From the NCBI GenBank assembly GCA_029259745.1, contig JAJDEO010000063.1, forward strand, positions 124,001-188,000: a DNA stretch of 64,000 nt. Reading direction: 5' to 3'. The notes beneath the pieces are model-generated. The model searched no databases, had not been told where the DNA came from, and worked only from the letters and a program-made list of their open reading frames with translations. The stretch's first letter is position 1. Each line of letters opens with the position of its first letter. A program made the position numbers and the translations under genes. The stretch is from Planctomycetota bacterium (GTDB lineage Bacteria; Planctomycetota; B15-G4). Of this stretch, positions 7,491-16,007 are shown piece by piece.

Positions 7491-8392
7491 ACCGCCCCAA
7501 CTGTACGCGCAAGCGACATGGGGTCTTCCCCGATCTCGCTTGCGATGTACTGTGTCAGAAGCACAGACCGACGCTTCTCGAAGTCACTCCATTCGTCTCG
7601 GGACGTGTGCAAGTCATGGAGCACTTTCTGGGCATCGGCACCCCGTCCTCGCGCCGCGAGACTCGCCGCTCCGTAAAGCTTTAATATCGGACCGCTGATG
7701 CATTCGTCGTCCGCTCGCTTGAGCAACCGATCGATCTCGTCGTGTAGATCTAGGATCATATACGCACGGGCAAGTGAGACCCCGGCGAGCGCACGTTGAG
7801 CCATATCCACGGATTGGTCCCTGACGAGCGTTTCGAGTAGAGCTTGCGCTGCAACAGGTTGTTGTTCGAGGAGCGCGACATGGCTCGCGAGAAGACACCA
7901 GCGCGGTGATGGGCCATCAACAGCCTTGAACAAGCCAACAAGTGTGCGTCGTAGGTCCGTCTTCTCCGCATCAGTCGCGACCACGTCCTGCGCCGCTATG
8001 CGACATGCATCAGCCTCCGAAATCTCGAAGAGGCTCGCGCGCGATGCCAGACCAACCAGCTGATGGCTCACAACGTCGACATGTCGTGGCGGCACAACCA
8101 ACGTGACGAAGCGTGCGAACGCCTCATCGGAGAGAAGGAAGGCATTCGCCAGCTCGTACACCAGGTCCGCGAGGACTTGCTTTCCTGCTGCTGCTGTTCT
8201 CGTGAGGACTCGTTCGACCGCGGGGGTGGTCGTGTCGTTTCGTTGCGCGTGGAGGAAGGTGATGACGTCGTCGCGGCCGTTCGTCTTGCCGAGTGATGTG
8301 CGGCAGGTGCGGCAGTGGATGAGGTGCTTCACCACGTTGCGTACGACGGGGGATGCGCTGTTGTCGCCCCCGGATTCCAGTTCCGTGGCCAT
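7487..8392 (-). CDS. Zinc-finger (HxxxCxxC) helical-repeat protein, putative anti-sigma partner
   Basis: A 301-residue protein with VVKHLIHCRTCRTSLG near residues 20-35, the HxxxCxxC signature of zinc-binding anti-sigma factors. The remainder is helical and reads like TPR-type repeats (VALLEQQPVAAQALLETLV, ALAGVSLARAYMILDLHDEIDRLLKRADDE, GAASLAARGRGADAQKVLHDL). There is no hydrophobic segment, so it should be cytoplasmic. Its ATG shares one base with the stop of the upstream sigma-like gene (TGATG), and its own stop overlaps the next secreted-protein gene. The neighbour and the zinc motif suggest it holds or guides that sigma factor; this is inference. Confidence 0.65.
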   Translation of the reverse strand: MATELESGGDNSASPVVRNVVKHLIHCRTCRTSLGKTNGRDDVITFLHAQRNDTTTPAVERVLTRTAAAGKQVLADLVYELANAFLLSDEAFARFVTLVVPPRHVDVVSHQLVGLASRASLFEISEADACRIAAQDVVATDAEKTDLRRTLVGLFKAVDGPSPRWCLLASHVALLEQQPVAAQALLETLVRDQSVDMAQRALAGVSLARAYMILDLHDEIDRLLKRADDECISGPILKLYGAASLAARGRGADAQKVLHDLHTSRDEWSDFEKRRSVLLTQYIASEIGEDPMSLARTVGAV

Positions 8393-9105
8393 CAGCTTCT
8401 GCCCTCCGATTCGCCGTCGAGGAACTCGGTCTTGCGCTGTTCGAGGCGTGCGAGCGCGCGCTCCGTGCGTTCATCGACCTCAGTGAGAGGCAACTCGAGT
8501 TCTGCGGCGACTTCTGCTTCTGAGAGTTCGTCGACGACGCGCGCGATCAGGATGCGACGGTCGTCGAGGTCGAGTGAGTGGAACGCCCGGCACAACGTCT
8601 CGCAGTATTCGGCCGTGATCTGGTCGGCGGCGTCGTCACCGGGCTGACTTTTGCTTCCGCCGAGACTCTGCGCGACGAGCAGGCCTGCGCTCGACACCGG
8701 ATGCCCAGCGTGCAACGCATCCGCGACTTCGGCCGCGAAGCTGTCGATTCGTGTCATCGCTGCACCGAGGAACCCACGCGCCGGCACGGGTGGCGCGCCG
8801 ACGTCGAGGCACATCTCCGAGAAGAACGCGTCGACGATGTCGGTGCTCGGCAAGGCCAAGCCGTGGTCGCGGCGCACCTTCAGCGATGCGGCGTCCAGGA
8901 TCGGTGTCGTCGTGTGCACGAGCAAGGAGAGCACCTCCTTGGATGTCGCTCGATAGAACTTCTCGACGAGGCGTTCGGCGAGAGAGTCGACCAACCGCGC
9001 ATCGGTCAGATCGACATCCCTACCTTGCACGAGATCCGCGGTGACGTCAGCAGCTTCGAGACGACGAATCACGTCTTCAGGCTGCACGAGGATCTCCCGC
9101 CCCAT
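8392..9105 (-). CDS. Sigma-70-like (ECF-type) transcription factor, divergent
   Basis: About 237 residues from the ATG at 9105. The C-terminal third has the size and pattern of sigma region 4: helices around CETLCRAFHSLDLDDRRILIARVVDELSEAEVAAELELPLTEVDERTERALARLEQRK, that is a recognition-type helix-turn-helix preceded by the usual LDxxxRxxLxxRxVxxLS motif. The N-terminal half is poorly conserved but includes a region that may be region 2 (KFYRATSKEVLSLLVHTTTPILDAASLKVRRDHGLALPSTDIV). The frame continues upstream to 9222; the shorter start is preferred because the longer part is not protein-like, though no strong Shine-Dalgarno is visible. It opens an operon with a zinc-finger partner and secreted proteins. 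Confidence 0.6.
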   Translation of the reverse strand: MGREILVQPEDVIRRLEAADVTADLVQGRDVDLTDARLVDSLAERLVEKFYRATSKEVLSLLVHTTTPILDAASLKVRRDHGLALPSTDIVDAFFSEMCLDVGAPPVPARGFLGAAMTRIDSFAAEVADALHAGHPVSSAGLLVAQSLGGSKSQPGDDAADQITAEYCETLCRAFHSLDLDDRRILIARVVDELSEAEVAAELELPLTEVDERTERALARLEQRKTEFLDGESEGRS

Positions 9106-9160
9106 CTGAGAGGAAACACGGTCGCCGGGGTACCCGCCCCGTGACCGCAACCCGATTATC

Positions 9161-9180
9161 ATGCACATGTCATGCATGTG
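9161..9180. promoter_or_regulatory. Short inverted repeat upstream of the sigma-like gene
   Basis: CACATG at 9164-9169 and CATGTG at 9175-9180 form an inverted repeat separated by five bases, 55-75 bases upstream of the sigma-like start at 9105, in the 151-base gap between the glycosyltransferase and the sigma gene. It could be an operator for the operon. Nothing else is recognisable in this gap. Confidence 0.25.
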
Positions 9181-9256
9181 GGACAAATCCCTCGTCCCGG
9201 ACGGTCGAGATACCGGGGGCATGGCTCGCGATGACGCTCCGTGCCGGCATCCGCGG

Positions 9257-10426
9257 TCAGGGCACTCGGGGCCCTTCTGATCCGCGCGCCTTCGCGGCGA
9301 TCTCCGCGAGCCCTGAAGCCAGCCCTGCGATGACGCGGTCGCGCTCGAGCGCGGCGAGATCGCCCGGCAATGTGGCTCGCAGACGCGTTTCGAGGCCGCC
9401 CTCGCTCACGAAACGCGTCATCGCGGCGATGAGGCCCGCCGTCGTGCCGTCGTAGATGAGGCCGTTGCGATCGTGGTCGATGAGTTCGGGGACGACGCCG
9501 ACGCGGGTCGAGATCACCGGCGTGCCGCACGCCATGGCCTCGGCGACGACGCGCGGGCCGCCTTCGCTCGTCGAGGCACAGATCAGCGCTCGCGACGAAC
9601 GGTAGAGCTCCGCGAGCGCTTCGCTGTCGGGCACCCACTCGATGTGTTCGACGTTGTCGGCGAGACCGTGTTGCTTCACGAACGCGTCGATCGTCTCGGC
9701 GAGCGGGCCGCGTCCGAGGATCACGAGTGACGTCTTCGCGAACTCGCCGCCCTTCGCCACCACGCCGCGCAACGCGTCGAGCACCTGCAACATGCCCTTG
9801 TTCGCGACGAGCCGCCCGACGATCGCGAAGGTGCGCGTCGGCGTCACGTCAGCGCGCGGCGTGAAGGCTTCGAAGTCCATGTACAGCGACGGCAGCACGG
9901 CGATCTGTTCGCGCGGCACGCCCCAGCTCGTCAGCAGCTCCGGCAACTCGACGTGGTTGACGACGCGAAACGCCGCCGCGCGCGACCGCGCCCAGCGCAC
10001 GTAGCGCTTCGTCAGCACGCGGTCGAGACGCTCGCGCGCATTCGCCGCGCGTGGATGGCCGGGCACGTGGTGGATCTCGGCGACGTACGGGATGCCCGTC
10101 GCCTTGCTGACGCGCCACGACCCCCACCCGTTGTAGAACGGGTTGTAGTCGTGACTCGTGATCACCGTGTAGTCGCGCTCGGCCGCCAACGCGCGTCCGG
10201 TCTTCTCGATGAACGCGGCCTGCTTGAGCTTGCCCGTCGTCGGATGGTGCAGGTGCACGTTGCCGAACACGGTCGTCTGCACGATCTTCTCGGGACGCGT
10301 TCCGATGACATCGATGCGGTCCCAGTGACGACTGAAGCGCTCCAGCATGTAGTGGAACGGCCCCTTGTCGCCGGCCACGACCCAGCGGTCGGCGCTCACC
10401 ATCATCACGTTGCCGAACGTCGTCAA
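9257..10426 (-). CDS. Glycosyltransferase family 4 (GT-B fold)
   Basis: 389 residues with two Rossmann-like halves. The C-terminal nucleotide-sugar domain has FAIVGRLVANKGMLQVLDAL, SLVILGRGPL, HIEWVPDSEALAELYRSSRALICASTSEGGPRVVAEAMACGTPVIST, the classic E-x7-E region of GT4 retaining enzymes, and ends with DRNGLIYDGTTAGLIAAM. It should transfer a sugar from a nucleotide donor in the cytoplasm; acceptor unknown. It starts 33 bases after an FAD-dependent oxidoreductase and most likely shares its transcript, which suggests the two act on the same glycan or lipid-linked precursor. Confidence 0.9.
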   Translation of the reverse strand: MTTFGNVMMVSADRWVVAGDKGPFHYMLERFSRHWDRIDVIGTRPEKIVQTTVFGNVHLHHPTTGKLKQAAFIEKTGRALAAERDYTVITSHDYNPFYNGWGSWRVSKATGIPYVAEIHHVPGHPRAANARERLDRVLTKRYVRWARSRAAAFRVVNHVELPELLTSWGVPREQIAVLPSLYMDFEAFTPRADVTPTRTFAIVGRLVANKGMLQVLDALRGVVAKGGEFAKTSLVILGRGPLAETIDAFVKQHGLADNVEHIEWVPDSEALAELYRSSRALICASTSEGGPRVVAEAMACGTPVISTRVGVVPELIDHDRNGLIYDGTTAGLIAAMTRFVSEGGLETRLRATLPGDLAALERDRVIAGLASGLAEIAAKARGSEGPRVP

Positions 10427-10459
10427 CGTCTTTGACTCACCGCTCGGTGTGGGCGCGCA

Positions 10460-11950
10460 TCACGGCTTGTAAGTGCCCATGATGTCTTGGGCGGCTTCGA
10501 TCCCGACGCGCATCGAGCGCGCCATGTTGTTGTACCAGAACTGTCCCGAGCGCCCGATCGACCGCAGGTTCTCGACCTTGTCGAGCTCGGTCCAGATGCG
10601 CTCGAGCTTCTCGCGGTAGTCGATCGGATAAACCGGATAGCTGTCCGCGACGAACATGTACTCGATGTCTTCGATGTCGTCGGCCTTGCAGATGCCGAGC
10701 TTTTCGAGGCCCGCGACGATGTTGTCGTAGACATGCTCAGGCATCGTCTCCATGCGCTGGTCGGTCGGCGTGATCTCCACGCAGAGGCTGTCTTTTCCGG
10801 GCGGGCAAAGGCCCGGGACGGAGCGGTTCGGGTAGTAGATGCGGTTGAAGACGATGTCGGGGTCGGCGACGTACGTGTACAGCTCTTCGTTGTCGGGCAG
10901 CGGCCGCTTCAGCTTCATCATGCCGAGCACGATCGTCATGAACGGCAGCTCTTCGCGTTGAATGTCGAGCATCGAACACAGGCGGTGGATCGAACCCGTC
11001 CAGATGACTTCGCGCGGGTTGTCGATCTTCCCGCCGTCCCACGTCACCGACGTGATGCGCGAACCATCCTTGTGCAGCTCGACGTTCTTCGCCTTGAGAT
11101 GCAGCGGACCGTCGAGACGCTCGTACTCCTCGGCAATGCGTTCGGTGATCACGCCGACACCGCCCGGCGGGTAGAGCACCTTCTTGTAGTTCGTCGCCGT
11201 CACCGACCGCGTCAGGCCACCGAAGATCTTGAAGACGCGCCGCAGCCCCGTCGCTTCCTTGACCTGCTTGTCGTTGTCGTTCTCCTCGGCCTCGCGCTGA
11301 GCCTTCTCCTCGGCGAGGCGCTTCTCCACCTCGGGGTAGCGCGCCATGTACGTCTTCACGACGTCCGGCTCGACCTGCAGCATCTTGTCGCGCAACACGT
11401 CGGGCACGTTGTGGATCGTGCGCGCCGTTTGGTTGTACCAGTCGCGATGGAGCTGCGCGGCGCCGTCGGACGTCGGCACCTTCTTCCTGAGGTACGGGTC
11501 GAGGAAGACCTTGTAGATGACCTTGCCGTAGACGCCCTGCAGGAACTCGGACGCCACGTGCTGCTTCGGCATCTTGCCCGCGATCGCGTTCTGGAGGTAC
11601 TGGAACACGGCGGTCGGCGGCAACTTGTAGATGGACTTCAGCGACGGCGGCCACGGTACGTGATGCTTGCCGATGTACGTGCTGATCTTGAAGTCGATCG
11701 GACGCCACTCCTCTTCCGTGACGCAGTGCTTCACGAGCTCGTTGACGGCGTCGGAGACGTCGAGGAAGAAGTAGTGCGGACCGACATCGAAGATGTGGTC
11801 GTCGAACGCAACGGTGCGCGCGAGGCCACCGACGACGGGCATGCGCTCGAGCACGACGACGTCGTATCCCGCACGGCGCAGCGTGGTGGCGGCACCGAGC
11901 CCGGCCATGCCGGCTCCGACGACGACGATAGGACCTTCGGACGTGCTCAC
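10460..11950 (-). CDS. FAD-dependent amine oxidase / protoporphyrinogen-oxidase-like oxidoreductase
   Basis: 496 residues from a GTG at 11950. The N-terminus is a textbook dinucleotide site, GPIVVVGAGMAGLGAATTLRRAGYDVVVLE, followed by VVGGLARTVAFDDHIFDVGPHYFF, the second FAD contact typical of the amine-oxidase and UDP-galactopyranose-mutase-like group. An acidic/basic charged insert (EKRLAEEKAQREAEENDNDKQ) lies in the middle. The C-terminus has SIGRSGQFWYNNMARSMRVGIEAAQDIMG, where the last FAD-binding motif is expected. Members of this group, often next to glycosyltransferases, are thought to act on sugars or lipids; the exact substrate is unknown. The longer open frame upstream (to 12205) is not protein-like. 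Confidence 0.85.
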   Translation of the reverse strand: MSTSEGPIVVVGAGMAGLGAATTLRRAGYDVVVLERMPVVGGLARTVAFDDHIFDVGPHYFFLDVSDAVNELVKHCVTEEEWRPIDFKISTYIGKHHVPWPPSLKSIYKLPPTAVFQYLQNAIAGKMPKQHVASEFLQGVYGKVIYKVFLDPYLRKKVPTSDGAAQLHRDWYNQTARTIHNVPDVLRDKMLQVEPDVVKTYMARYPEVEKRLAEEKAQREAEENDNDKQVKEATGLRRVFKIFGGLTRSVTATNYKKVLYPPGGVGVITERIAEEYERLDGPLHLKAKNVELHKDGSRITSVTWDGGKIDNPREVIWTGSIHRLCSMLDIQREELPFMTIVLGMMKLKRPLPDNEELYTYVADPDIVFNRIYYPNRSVPGLCPPGKDSLCVEITPTDQRMETMPEHVYDNIVAGLEKLGICKADDIEDIEYMFVADSYPVYPIDYREKLERIWTELDKVENLRSIGRSGQFWYNNMARSMRVGIEAAQDIMGTYKP

Positions 11951-12267
11951 GGAGAGGCGGCCTGCGCGGAGAAGAGAGACGGAGAGGGACGCGGGATCAT
12001 AGTCGACCCGCACGGCAGTCGTGCTTGACGCTGTCCCCACCAAACGTATGGACGTAGGAAGATATCTTCTTCGGACCAAACAGTGAGGAAAAGGGGTCCT
12101 GATGCGCGCGAACGCACCGATAATAACGTTGGTGCATCTGGCGGGCGGGTGTCGAGCGGCGAAAGCTGGGCGACCGGGCGCGTTCGACCGTGCGCCCCGG
12201 CCCACCCAACGATTTCACACCCTGAACGGCTGAGCAGACGATTCCACCTTCGCCAGAGACGCGAACA
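11951..12267. other. 317-base divergent intergenic region upstream of the FAD oxidoreductase and arsR-like genes
   Basis: No gene is supported here. It holds a perfect 12-bp palindrome GAAGATATCTTC at 12058-12069, flanked by two copies of ACCAAAC (12039-12045 and 12075-12081) 36 bases apart. These are candidate operator elements for the ArsR-family protein encoded to the right or for another regulator. A weak TTGACG lies at 12025-12030 but no good -10 pairs with it. Confidence 0.4.
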
Positions 12268-12699
12268 ATGGACACAGCTCAGACAGCACGGATGTCGCGC
12301 GCACTCAAAGCCGTCAGCGACGAGAACAGGATCCGCATCCTGGAGGTTCTCGTCCGCGGCGAGCACTGCGTCTCCGCCCTCGTCAGTGCCCTCGAGATCG
12401 ACCAACCCAAGGTCAGCCACCATCTGGCGATCCTGCGCAGCGCAGGCGTGATCAAGAGTCGGCGCGACGGGCGGCACATCAACTACTCCGTTCGCCATAG
12501 CCTGCACCATCGCGAGTCCACCCCCGCCGGCACGATGGACGTCTTCAACCTCGGCGACCTCTCGGTCTCGTTCCGGTTCGGCGAATCCGGCGGGGACACC
12601 GCGTTCGGCGCGGCGAGTGCCAGTGTGCCAAGCGCCCCGGCTCCGGCGCCTTCACTGCCGTCGCTCGAGGAAGGCCACACGGGCGGTCATCTCCCCTGA
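12268..12699 (+). CDS. ArsR-family winged-helix regulator with a disordered tail
   Basis: 143 residues. The first ~80 form an ArsR/SmtB winged helix: ARMSRALKAVSDENRIRILEVLV, then ALVSALEIDQPKVSHHLAILRSAGVIKSRRDGRHINYSV with the recognition helix QPKVSHHLAILR. Such proteins are dimeric repressors that release DNA on binding metals or other signals. The usual metal box in helix 3 (CxC) is not present, though Cys-34 precedes it (RGEHCVSALV). The last 60 residues are unusual: a short beta-like stretch (MDVFNLGDLSVSFRFGESGGD) and a Pro/Ala/Ser-rich tail. Targets unknown; the palindrome at 12058 just upstream would fit autoregulation. Confidence 0.85.
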   Translation: MDTAQTARMSRALKAVSDENRIRILEVLVRGEHCVSALVSALEIDQPKVSHHLAILRSAGVIKSRRDGRHINYSVRHSLHHRESTPAGTMDVFNLGDLSVSFRFGESGGDTAFGAASASVPSAPAPAPSLPSLEEGHTGGHLP

Positions 12700-12850
12700 G
12701 AAGGGCCTGCCCTTGCGCTGCACGCTCGGGCACGTGTGATGAGCCGATCGGTGACGCTGCGTCTGTGGCTGGTGCGCGGAGCCGCTTCGCCGGTCATCAA
12801 CGTCTTTCACGGCTGACACGCATCAAGCGTACGCGTCGCCCGAGAAACGA

Positions 12851-12887
12851 CGAGAGCCCTGACGACGCTTGGTCGCAAGGGCTCTCG
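12851..12887 (-). terminator. Putative terminator hairpin of the zinc-ribbon gene
   Basis: Perfect 10-bp inverted repeat CGAGAGCCCT (12851-12860) and AGGGCTCTCG (12878-12887) with a 17-base loop, 24 bases past the stop of the minus-strand gene at 12912. On the minus strand the stem is followed by TCGTTTCTCG, only a short T run. It could also stop the ArsR transcript from the other side. Confidence 0.55.
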
Positions 12888-12911
12888 TAGAAGAGGGGGA
12901 GGACGCCCGAA

Positions 12912-13172
12912 CTACTCGGACGCGTGCCCGTTCACGGAGCTTGAAGCCCCGACTTCCTTGCCAGCCTTGTTCAGTCCGAACTCGAACCGAGCGTTGGCCG
13001 GCGCATACCGCAGCTTGCCCACCGAGCATTCGGGGCAGTTCCAGTCGAGCAGCGCGGACATGTCGGGGTTGTAGTGGGTCAACATGTTGTTGTTGCGGTT
13101 GACCCAGCACTCGAACAGGCACTTAGGGTTGTCACAGCTGAACTTCAGCAACAACACCTTTGTGCTCTTCAT
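12912..13172 (-). CDS. Small protein with two cysteine pairs, putative zinc ribbon
   Basis: 86 residues: MKSTKVLLLKFSCDNPKCLFECWVN, then DWNCPECSVGKLRY. The CxxxxC...CPxC pairs are spaced as in a zinc ribbon, and the region between (NRNNNMLTHYNPDMSALLDWN) would form the strands. The C-terminal 20 residues are polar and likely disordered. No function is recognised. The Shine-Dalgarno GGAG seven bases before the ATG lies inside a strong inverted repeat (13173-13197), so translation may be controlled. It is bracketed by an apparent terminator, pointing to a single-gene unit. Confidence 0.7.
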   Translation of the reverse strand: MKSTKVLLLKFSCDNPKCLFECWVNRNNNMLTHYNPDMSALLDWNCPECSVGKLRYAPANARFEFGLNKAGKEVGASSSVNGHASE

Positions 13173-13197
13173 ATGACGTCTCCAGGAGCTACGTCAT
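13173..13197 (-). promoter_or_regulatory. Hairpin enclosing the ribosome binding site of the zinc-ribbon gene
   Basis: Reading the minus strand, ATGACGT (13197-13191) pairs with ACGTCAT (13179-13173), and between them CTCC pairs with GGAG, which is the Shine-Dalgarno of the gene starting at 13172. Folded, the mRNA would form an almost continuous 10-11 bp stem ending one base before the ATG and hiding the ribosome site. It may act as a translational switch or, as DNA, as an operator. Confidence 0.5.
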
Positions 13198-13335
13198 CGG
13201 TGGCGCACGCCACCGACCCGCGTTTCGGCGGTCAGCGTGGAATTCTAGGGCACGCAGAGGGCGAGGCAAGCCTTTCCCGCGTCTTGTCACGAAACATGCG
13301 CATGTCGCCTTCCGAGAACCTGGACACGAAACCGG

Positions 13336-14817
13336 TCAGCGCTGCACCGCTTCGAGACGATCCATGATCTCCATCCGCTCACGTTCGATCGCGGAGAGCC
13401 GCTCTTCCGTCACGTCACCGGTCGGGTAGACACCGCTGAAGCACGCCGAGCAGGTGTCGGTGATCTTCGGGTTGCCTTCACGCACGGCCGCGATGAGGTT
13501 CTCGAGCGGCTGGTAGACGACGCCGTCGGCACCGATCGCCGTTGAGATCTCATCCTCGGTACGGTCTTTTGCGACGAACTCGTTCTTCGTCGACATGTCG
13601 ATGCCGTAGACGCACGGAAAGCGCAGAGGCGGCGAAACGGACGCGAAGTAGACGTTCTTGGCGCCCGCAGCGCGCGCCATCGCGACGATCTTCTTGCTCG
13701 TGTTCCCGCGCACGATGGAGTCGTCGACGAGCAGGACGTTCTTGCCCTCGAACTCGAGCTTGATCGCATTGAGCTTGTTGCGGATCGACTCGTTGCGCCC
13801 CTCGTTCGTCGGCATGATGAACGTTCGGCCGATGTAGCGATTCTTGACGAGCCCTTCGCGGTACTTCAAACCGAGCGTCCGCGCCAACGCCATGGCCGAT
13901 GTATTCGACGACTCGGGCACGGGGATCACGACGTCGATGTCCCAGTTGCGCTTCTTGACGACGGGCGCCATCAACTCGCCCATGCGCAGCCGCGCCTTGT
14001 AAACGCTGACGCGGTCGAGGAAGGAGTCGGGACGTGCGAAGTAGACCCACTCGAACAGGCACGGCGTGTGCTTCTGCTGCACGATCTGGCGGCGATGGAT
14101 CGTGCCGTCGAGCGTGATGAAGATCGCCTCGCCGTTGTGGATGTCGAACGTCTGGTGGTAGTCGAGAAGGTCGATGATGACGCTCTCGGACGCCACGCAC
14201 CAACTCGCATTGCCGTTCTCGTCGACGCGCCGTCCGCCCACGATCGGCTTGATGCCGTAGGGGTCGCGGAAGGCATACATGCCTTCGCCGGCGATCACGC
14301 CCACCACGGAGTAGGCGCCCTTCACGCGGCGGTAGACACCCTCGATCGCGTTGAAGACGTGATCGGGTTCGAGCGCCTCGATCTGCTGGCCGGCCAGCTC
14401 GTCACCGAAGACATTGAGGATGCCTTCGAGGTCGCACGTGCTGTTCACATGCCAGTGCGAACCGCGCGACATCTCCTCCTTGATCTCGCTGAAGTTCGTC
14501 ACGTTCCCGTTGTGCGCCATCGCGATGCCGAACGGGTAGTTGATCGTGAACGGCTGGGCGTCCTCGGCACCACCGAGACCGACCGTCGGATAGCGCACAT
14601 GTCCGATGCCGATGTGACCGCGCATCTTGCCCGCGGTCTGCTCGTTGAAGACGTCGCGCACCAGACCGCGGCCCTTGTGCTGATGGAACGTACGCCCGTC
14701 GTAGACGAGCGCACCTGCGGCGTCTTGTCCGCGATGCTGGATCGCGAGCAGGCCGTTGTAGAGCTGGGGGAGGACCTCGGAGCCTTCGGGGCCGAGAATC
14801 CCGATGAAGCCGCACAT
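13336..14817 (-). CDS. purF: Amidophosphoribosyltransferase
   Basis: 493 residues, the usual length of PurF, the first committed enzyme of purine synthesis (PRPP plus glutamine to phosphoribosylamine). It starts MCGFIGILGPEG, so Cys2 becomes the N-terminal nucleophile of the class II glutaminase after Met removal. Glutaminase motifs IQHRGQDAAGAL, GIGHVRYPTVG, MAHNGNVTNF and the PRPP loop VLLVDDSIVRGNTSKKIV are all present, followed by SPPLRFPCVYGID. The Cys near the C-terminus (CSACFSGVYPTGD) matches the iron-sulfur type PurF. Transcribed alone on the minus strand, facing away from a secreted-protein gene. The longer open frame upstream is ignored because Cys2 fixes the start. Confidence 0.96.
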   Translation of the reverse strand: MCGFIGILGPEGSEVLPQLYNGLLAIQHRGQDAAGALVYDGRTFHQHKGRGLVRDVFNEQTAGKMRGHIGIGHVRYPTVGLGGAEDAQPFTINYPFGIAMAHNGNVTNFSEIKEEMSRGSHWHVNSTCDLEGILNVFGDELAGQQIEALEPDHVFNAIEGVYRRVKGAYSVVGVIAGEGMYAFRDPYGIKPIVGGRRVDENGNASWCVASESVIIDLLDYHQTFDIHNGEAIFITLDGTIHRRQIVQQKHTPCLFEWVYFARPDSFLDRVSVYKARLRMGELMAPVVKKRNWDIDVVIPVPESSNTSAMALARTLGLKYREGLVKNRYIGRTFIMPTNEGRNESIRNKLNAIKLEFEGKNVLLVDDSIVRGNTSKKIVAMARAAGAKNVYFASVSPPLRFPCVYGIDMSTKNEFVAKDRTEDEISTAIGADGVVYQPLENLIAAVREGNPKITDTCSACFSGVYPTGDVTEERLSAIERERMEIMDRLEAVQR

Positions 14818-15071
14818 GAGCTCGTTCGTCTGGGGCGAGGGACGGAGAATGGCACATTCTAACAACCCCGCGAGCCGCGTCCGCTCCCCGCCCCGCGAAA
14901 GCGCCGTCACCCACGCAAGGACAGTCACCCATCCGCCGCATGTTCGCTCGCCCTGGTACGGCCCGCTTCTCGTCAGGAAGTGTGACGCTGCCACGTCGAA
15001 CCCGGCCCCCGGCCTCGCCGCTCGGTTATCCTCAGCGGTTTTCCCCAAGGTGTTCCCCCACGAGAGTCCCG

Positions 15072-15944
15072 ATGACCTCACCGATCCTGCAGTCCGCTGC
15101 CCTTGCGGCCGCCCTGTGCTCCGCCCCGCTCGCCATCGCACAGGACGCCCCCGTCGCGGCCGGTGGTGAGGAGGCAACCGCCGTCGAGGCGCCCAAGGAG
15201 ACGAACGCCAAGACCCGCGCGTTCCTCCAGTCGGCCGCCGACGCCATCTACATGCCCGAGCGCCACGGCCTCGAGTCGCTGTCCTTCGACACGATCCTGC
15301 CCGGCCCCCAGGGTCCGGTCGCGACCCTTCACTGCACATGGACGAAGGACGGCGGCACGGCTGTGAAGGCTGAGCTGCACCTCGAGGGAATCCCCGCCGA
15401 GCAGCACGCCGCCATGCAGACGCAGGCGGCCGGCATCGAGCAAGCCGGGCACGAGTACGTGACCCTGCAGCTCAACACGGTGCTCGAGAACAACCTCGAG
15501 GCCATGGTCGCGAACCTTCGCGGCGTCGAGGAAGGCCTGATCGCCGTCGAGTGGACGGCCAAGCCCGACGCCGGCCTGCCGCCCGTCGAGCAGACCTTCT
15601 TCTTCGATGACGAAGGCATGTGGGTTCGCACCGACAGCGTCGTCTCCATGCAGGGCATGACCTTCCCGAACAAGGAGCAGCTCACGTGGGAGGCCGTCGA
15701 CGGTCTCGACGAGTACGTGCAGGCGCAGCTCACGTCCGAGCTCGAGACGCCGTTCGCGACGATCACGCAGACGACGACCTTCAAGCGCGAGATGATCCAC
15801 GGCTTCAACCTCGTGCGCTCACTCAAGCTCTCGGCCGATACGCCGATGGGCAAGCAGGAGCAGGAGCTCGCCTTCGAGAACCTCGTCGTCAACGGCAAGC
15901 CGGCACCGGCCGCAGCCGCCGTCGAAGAACCGTCGGAAGGCTGA
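15072..15944 (+). CDS. Secreted protein of unknown function
   Basis: 290 residues with a clear signal peptide (MTSPILQSAALAAALCSAPLAIAQ, cleavage after AIA or IAQ). The mature part is a single soluble domain rich in beta strands: LESLSFDTILPGPQGPVATLHCTWTKDG, VTLQLNTVLENNLEAMVANL, VEQTFFFDDEGMWVRTDSVVSMQGMTFPNKEQLTWEAVDGL, ITQTTTFKREMIHGFNLVRSLKL. The pattern of long amphipathic strands resembles outer-membrane lipid-carrier-like folds, but no motif identifies it. A short Ala/Pro tail ends the protein. ATG at 15072 gives the signal peptide at residue 1; the upstream open frame is not protein-like. It converges with the aminotransferase gene 63 bases away. Confidence 0.75.
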   Translation: MTSPILQSAALAAALCSAPLAIAQDAPVAAGGEEATAVEAPKETNAKTRAFLQSAADAIYMPERHGLESLSFDTILPGPQGPVATLHCTWTKDGGTAVKAELHLEGIPAEQHAAMQTQAAGIEQAGHEYVTLQLNTVLENNLEAMVANLRGVEEGLIAVEWTAKPDAGLPPVEQTFFFDDEGMWVRTDSVVSMQGMTFPNKEQLTWEAVDGLDEYVQAQLTSELETPFATITQTTTFKREMIHGFNLVRSLKLSADTPMGKQEQELAFENLVVNGKPAPAAAAVEEPSEG

Positions 15945-16007
15945 GCGCTCGCTCTTCTTCTCGCGTCATCGAGCGACGCTCGGAGCCCACGCGGCTTCGG
16001 GCGTCGT

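Noticed and set aside
10487..12028. Long plus-strand frame (513 codons) across the FAD oxidoreductase gene
   Set aside because: It is rich in His/Arg/Asp/Val repeats typical of the antisense of GC-rich genes, and the minus strand encodes a clear FAD-binding protein.
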